In this document: piece after piece, positions 17,466 to 21,301 of the stretch
How positions within the stretch are numbered: the first letter of the stretch is position 1
Layout: every line of letters begins with the position of its first letter
Assembly (NCBI GenBank): GCA_033064195.1
Contig: JARBJD010000709.1
Span: 1-21,301 of the forward strand
DNA: 21,301 bases
Reading direction: 5' to 3'
From: Blattamonas nauphoetae
Lineage: Eukaryota > Preaxostyla > Oxymonadida
Made by a program: the position numbers and the translations under genes
Notes under the pieces: model-generated
What the model saw: the letters and a program-made list of their open reading frames with translations, nothing else
The model's database searches: none
What the model was told of the DNA's origin: nothing

Positions 17466-19051
17466 ATGAAGTTGAAGAAAATTGCTTCAACCCTTCTCAC
17501 TCATCGACATATTGGCATTCCTTTCACCCCACTCCTCCTTGTCTTTCTTTTTGCTTACCCACAAGCTCAAGCAAATACTGGTGGATCATTAGATGACTGT
17601 AACCGTGATTGTTTTATTTCTTTCCGGAATTCACTTGACACATGCACCGACACATTCTGGGATTGTACTCATTTTTGTGGTGTGCTTTTTCTAATTATTT
17701 TAACGTCTTTTATCATTACACATCACTTTTTGACAATAACTATGATTTATCTTTCCTTTCTCATCATTTTATCCCTCCTAACTCTGTCCAGGCTTCGATC
17801 AGCCGTGCAAATCACTTTGTCGTTCTGACCGTCGAAAGTGCAAAAACACAGTCCGCATCAATTTTCATAACTGTGGACAAGTCTGTGCAGCAACAGTGGA
17901 GATGAGGTGCAGTGCTACATGTACACTTGGGCTGGAAAAAGGGTTGGAGCAGTGTGATATCAGAAGGGCCACATGTGAGATTGGTTGTCGCATTGGGGAT
18001 AAAGCCTGTCTTCTTAGCTGCCAGAGGCAAGCAGAAAAATGCACACAATTGACAGATAGTACATTTCGGACGTGCGGAGAAGTGTGATTGTTACTTTCTG
18101 TCATTTCTCCCCATATCCTCTTCACTTTCTCAATATCTCCCCATCAACCATCATTACACTTATTAGACATGTCCAGCTTCATCTCGACAAAGCTGCCCTG
18201 ATCTCTGCGCGGATGATTCCATGTTCTGCTCATCCCTCTGCGACGACGATTACTACGACTGTACAGACACCACCAACGATCTTGAGCGAGCCACGTGCAA
18301 AACAGAACGTAGACTTTGCAAAGAGCATTGTGCAGATAATCAATCAAGCTGTGAGTTGGATTGTGGAAGAGAGGGAAACGAGAAATGCTGGACGGATTGC
18401 GATCACACAATGCAGACATGCTTCGATGGGTGTCAATCGTCTCTGGACGTTTGTCTTGACCACTGGTATGCCTCACACGTATTCAATTTATCCTTCGCTC
18501 TTCCCTTTCCTTATCCCAGTGACCTCTCTTTCGCAATTGTCTCACCTGAACAATGTCGTCGGACGTGTCGAACGACTTTCTCATCGTGCCGTGATCGATG
18601 CGATTCCGCCAAAGAGACATGCACTCTCAGCTGCCACACCCTCACTTCATCAGCCTGCCAAGACGATTGCCTCTTTGACTCCTCCATCTGTGCGCAGCAT
18701 TGTGATTCTGCTTTCACCGCGTGTGTTGCATTGTGTCAGCCAGGAAGTGAGTGTGAAGTGTTGTGCTATCAAAGAAGGCGAACTTGCAAGAGGGAATGCA
18801 CCACCAGGGAAACAGCGTGCGTCATTTCATGTCCCGTCGACAGCAGGTGCTGCACCGATTGTCGGAATCGGTCTCAACGATGTCTGGATCAGTGTGATTC
18901 ATCCCTCCAACTGTGTAAAAAGGGATGCCGGCTGGATTCGAACCCAAATCGGTGCAATCAGCGATGTGACATCACGAAGCGGACGTGTGTTGCACAATGC
19001 ACACAGGCTGACGAGATGTGTTCGAGGAGTTGTGACGGGTGTGAACGATGA
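17466..19051 (+). CDS. Secreted cysteine-ladder protein made of CX3CX6 repeats
   Basis: Exons 17466-17679, 17792-18081, 18167-18465 and 18520-19051 join in phase across introns of 112, 85 and 54 bp, giving 444 residues with a TGA stop. The N-terminus is a signal peptide: basic MKLKK, hydrophobic LLLVFLFAY, probable cleavage after AQA near residue 38. The rest holds about 68 cysteines, in the pattern CX3C-X6-CX3C-X6 repeated over the whole length (for example CAQHCDSAFTACVALC). There is no membrane helix or lipid-anchor tail, so it should be secreted. I recognise no family. The spacing recalls helical hairpins with CX3C pairs, but the number of repeats is far larger. Splicing is well supported because each junction restores the cysteine spacing. 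A surface coat, cyst wall or extrusome role is possible but not shown by the sequence. Confidence 0.88.
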
Positions 19052-19152
19052 AACGGAGTATCACTTCATTTAGCTCTTAATTCGCAAAGTATGTTGCACC
19101 AAAATTGCCTAAACCGTGCCACGCACACCTCGAATAATGAAAACAATGGAAT
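19052..19152. other. Convergent intergenic region, nothing recognised
   Basis: One hundred and one base pairs lie between the stop codons of two convergent genes. No distinct signal is seen. Confidence 0.6.
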
Positions 19153-20960
19153 TTATGGAACTGGGAGTTTTTTTAGTTGCATCTTACAGTAGTTGATTCC
19201 AAGGACATCGTATGCTTTGATGATCTCGTTCAATCGGTCCTGGAAATGATCGTATTCCTTCCTTTCCTTGTTAGTCCACAGGGCTTCGCACATCGATGCC
19301 ATTCGAGGGAATACGTTGTAGTCGATGTTAGATTGGGCTGGGAGGCGTTCTGTCCAAACATTGCATTGTCCTCCAATGATATGCTCTGGAAAGAAAAGAA
19401 AAGATGACATTAACGGATAGATTATGAATAATGGTGGAGAACAGATTTCAACCACAAAAATGGAGATAGAATGGACATACTCCTCACATTTTCATCTTTC
19501 TCAGAGCTTGGGCATGGTTCGAACCCATAGACATGTTGAAGGGTGATGGCATTTGAGAACGAGTTCATTCCTCTTCCGTTTGGATTGACAAATCCTTCCT
19601 CATTTGTCTCGTTTCCGTTCTGATTTGAAGTGGCTTGTGCGAAGTCAAAATAGCAATGGCTCATTGGGGTCATGACAGCATCATGGCCAGTCTTAGCTGC
19701 TTGAGTGCCACCGTGTGTTCCTCTCCAGCTCATCACAGCAGCCCCATCTGCGAGTCCACCTTCCATAATCTCATCCCATCCAATCAATCTCTTTCCAAGC
19801 TTGGCCAAGTGAGCAGCTTGCCGACGGACAAAGTATGCTTGGAGTTCTGATGTTGACCTGAGGTTCTCGTCCTTGATTCTCTGCTGGCAATGTTGGCAAC
19901 TTGTCCAACGACCCTTCGGGCATTCATCTCCTCCCATGTGATACATTGGACCTGGGAACAGTGCGGCGTATTCGTCCCAGACGTCCTCCAGAAACTGGAA
20001 TGTGGTGTCCTTTGCGCAGAACACGTCGGAGAAAATACCCCAACTTGTGATGACCTTGTATGGGCCACCAGTGCATCCAAGTTCAGGATATGCAGCGAGA
20101 GCAGCTGTGACATGTCCAGGAATCTCGAGTTCTGGTTGAACGATGATGAAACGATCTGTGGCGTATGCAACGATCTCCTTAATCTCCTCCTGAGTGAAAA
20201 ATCCTCCATACGGTTCGTTAAGTTGGACAAACTGGCGTCCGACAGAGTTGTCATCGTTTTCGTTGTAGAGAGAGTTGGCTCTGCTTCTCCATGCTCCAAT
20301 TTCGGTCAGCTTGGGATATTTCTTGATTTCAATTCTCCAACCTTGATCTTCGGTGAGATGGAAGTGGAAGATGCTCATTTTGTGATACGCGAGGAGGTCA
20401 ATGTAACGTTTGACTCCTTCTTTTGGAGTGAAGTGTCTGCAGACGTCAAGCATCATGCCACGATATGAATAGAGTGGATAATCAACAATCTGGCATTGGG
20501 GAACTTGCCATGTGATGTCAGCAACAGGAGCTTTAGATTCAATTTGTGGAGGAAGAAGTTGGCGAACTGTGGTCAGACCATGGAAGCAACCTTGTGGGAG
20601 TTTTCCAGTCGAGATAATCTGAGATTCCTTGATAGAAAGGGTGTATCCTTCCTTGTTTTCGATAGTATCATCTAGTTTGAGGATGACAACATTTTTTGTT
20701 TCTTCTGTTGGGAATGTTTCGTATTCTTCCACTTTAAGGTCCAAATTGGCGGCAACACGAAGACGTTCTGCGAGAGACCCTGTTGCGCGTTTCATATCCT
20801 CAGTGCCCTTTGGGATGAGGAAGCGAGTCTCGGCATTGAATGTGAACTCGCCTTCAGCGGGAACGAGCTGAACAGGGCGAGGAATAATATGGTAGCGGGT
20901 TGCACTTTCGCCTTCTGTGAAGGCTCGGGCGAAAAGCGAAAAAAGGATAAAAACGTTCAT
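19153..20960 (-). CDS. Secreted beta-N-acetylhexosaminidase, glycoside hydrolase family 20
   Basis: Two minus-strand exons, 20960-19481 and 19385-19153, join in phase across a 95-bp intron (gtatgt...ttccag) and give 570 residues. The enzyme removes terminal N-acetylglucosamine or N-acetylgalactosamine from glycans by substrate-assisted catalysis. MNVFILFSLFARAF is a signal peptide, so the product is secreted or lysosomal. The GH20 N-terminal domain (about 22-160, YHIIPRPVQLVP) is followed by the catalytic barrel: YRGMMLDVCRHF (166-177), KMSIFHFHLTEDQGWRIEI (194-212), PELEIPGHV (276-284), HMGGDECP (341-348) with the catalytic Asp345-Glu346 pair, and MSWRGTHGG. The last exon supplies GGQCNVWTE, matching the conserved Trp-Glu of the active site. 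The Met at 20960 is preferred over one 14 codons upstream because only it begins a signal peptide. Confidence 0.95.
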
Positions 20961-21226
20961 GGCTTTTGTCGATCGGATCCATGATTTCCAAAAGTGGATC
21001 ACAAATCCGCTGAAGATCTGCTATTTTGTCTTTTCATGAGTGGAACACGAGTGATCCTGCAAATTTATCTCTGTATGTGTGAGGTTGACATCTCATCGAC
21101 TCGTTTCATTCAGAGCAAGTCATCTTCTTTTGTTAAGGGGCTGAATCAAACGTTTTCGGTATATCCGAGTTTTTCCCATTTACCTCATAATTTTTGTTCA
21201 ACTTTTTTCATTAAAGCCATATTTAC
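20961..21226. promoter_or_regulatory. Divergent intergenic region, hexosaminidase / AK8-like gene
   Basis: These 266 bp lie between the start codons of two divergent genes. It contains GATCGGATCC at about 20971-20980 and ATCTCATCGACTCG at about 21091-21104. Two open codons upstream of the hexosaminidase start are probably leader. Confidence 0.45.
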
Positions 21227-21301
21227 ATGTCGTCGATTCCTGGGCACCAAGAATATGCAGAGAAACACAACATCTACCAACTTTTCTCCAATATGCTTGA
21301 A
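21227..21301 (+). CDS. Start of an adenylate kinase 8-like gene (RIIa/Dpy-30-like N-terminus), cut by window edge
   Basis: Only 25 codons are in the window, starting MSSIPGHQEYAEKHNIYQLF and followed by SNMLE. The segment resembles the N-terminus of adenylate kinase 8 (pattern QY.EEN.IFEL.QNMLEQLL) and the wider RIIa/Dpy-30 docking helix. AK8-type kinases are flagellar and balance adenine nucleotides along the axoneme. The call rests on a short match, and the kinase core lies outside the window. It is divergent from the hexosaminidase gene. Confidence 0.45.
   Translation, partial: MSSIPGHQEYAEKHNIYQLFSNMLE

Noticed and set aside
17812-18717. Minus-strand frames opposite the cysteine-ladder gene
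   Set aside because: These are shadow frames. The plus strand has a signal peptide and regular cysteine spacing across three introns.
1-21301. Reassigned stop codons, as in some oxymonads and ciliates
   Set aside because: RpiB and the PP6 regulator end at TAG, the hexosaminidase at TAA and the cysteine protein at TGA, all at the expected family ends.
1-21301. CRISPR arrays, bacterial operons or retroviral elements
   Set aside because: No spaced direct repeats, no co-directional operon and no reverse transcriptase or capsid-like frames were seen.

Overview
The window looks like nuclear DNA of a unicellular eukaryote. The genes are small and densely packed, and most are cut by very short GT..AG introns of about 25 to 110 bp. 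All three standard stop codons are used (TAG in the RpiB gene, TAA in the hexosaminidase gene, TGA in the cysteine-rich gene), so the code appears standard. The gene set (RpiB-type isomerase, Rrp36, a SAPS-family PP6 regulator, GH20 hexosaminidase, an adenylate kinase 8-like start) would suit a flagellated, intron-rich protist. A metamonad of the Preaxostyla type is a reasonable guess, but it is only an inference.

Layout. Bases 1-1800 hold a degenerate tRNA-like element, a small three-exon gene or gene end (436-763), and a decayed inverted copy of sequence just upstream of it. Bases 1807-2702 are a palindromic DNA element with nearly identical terminal inverted repeats of about 290 bp. From there on the window is packed: an eight-exon unrecognised gene (2718-5509,+), a PP6 regulatory subunit (5737-7640,-), a small coiled-coil protein (7732-8151,+), a possible ciliary protein (about 8624-10697,-), an armadillo-like repeat protein (10796-12592,+), a large disordered protein (12841-15714,-), ribose-5-phosphate isomerase B (15762-16302,+), ribosome biogenesis factor Rrp36 (16510-17358,-), a secreted cysteine-ladder protein (17466-19051,+), a secreted GH20 hexosaminidase (19153-20960,-) and the start of an adenylate kinase 8-like gene (21227 to the edge,+).

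From base 5737 onward the genes alternate strictly in direction. This makes five consecutive head-to-head pairs whose start codons are only about 47 to 266 bp apart, so each pair probably shares a bidirectional promoter region. The genes do not form one pathway. The products fall into housekeeping (RpiB, Rrp36, PP6 regulator), probable flagellar (AK8-like, RPxSA-motif protein) and secreted (hexosaminidase, cysteine-rich protein) groups.

The most unusual item is the secreted protein built from about twenty CX3CX6 units, an 11-residue period that would place a stripe of cysteines along one face of a helix. The long-armed palindromic element next to a start codon comes second. Two genes, the PP6 regulator and the armadillo-like protein, contain reading-frame breaks at homopolymers. 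These may be sequencing errors and should be checked before the genes are called broken.
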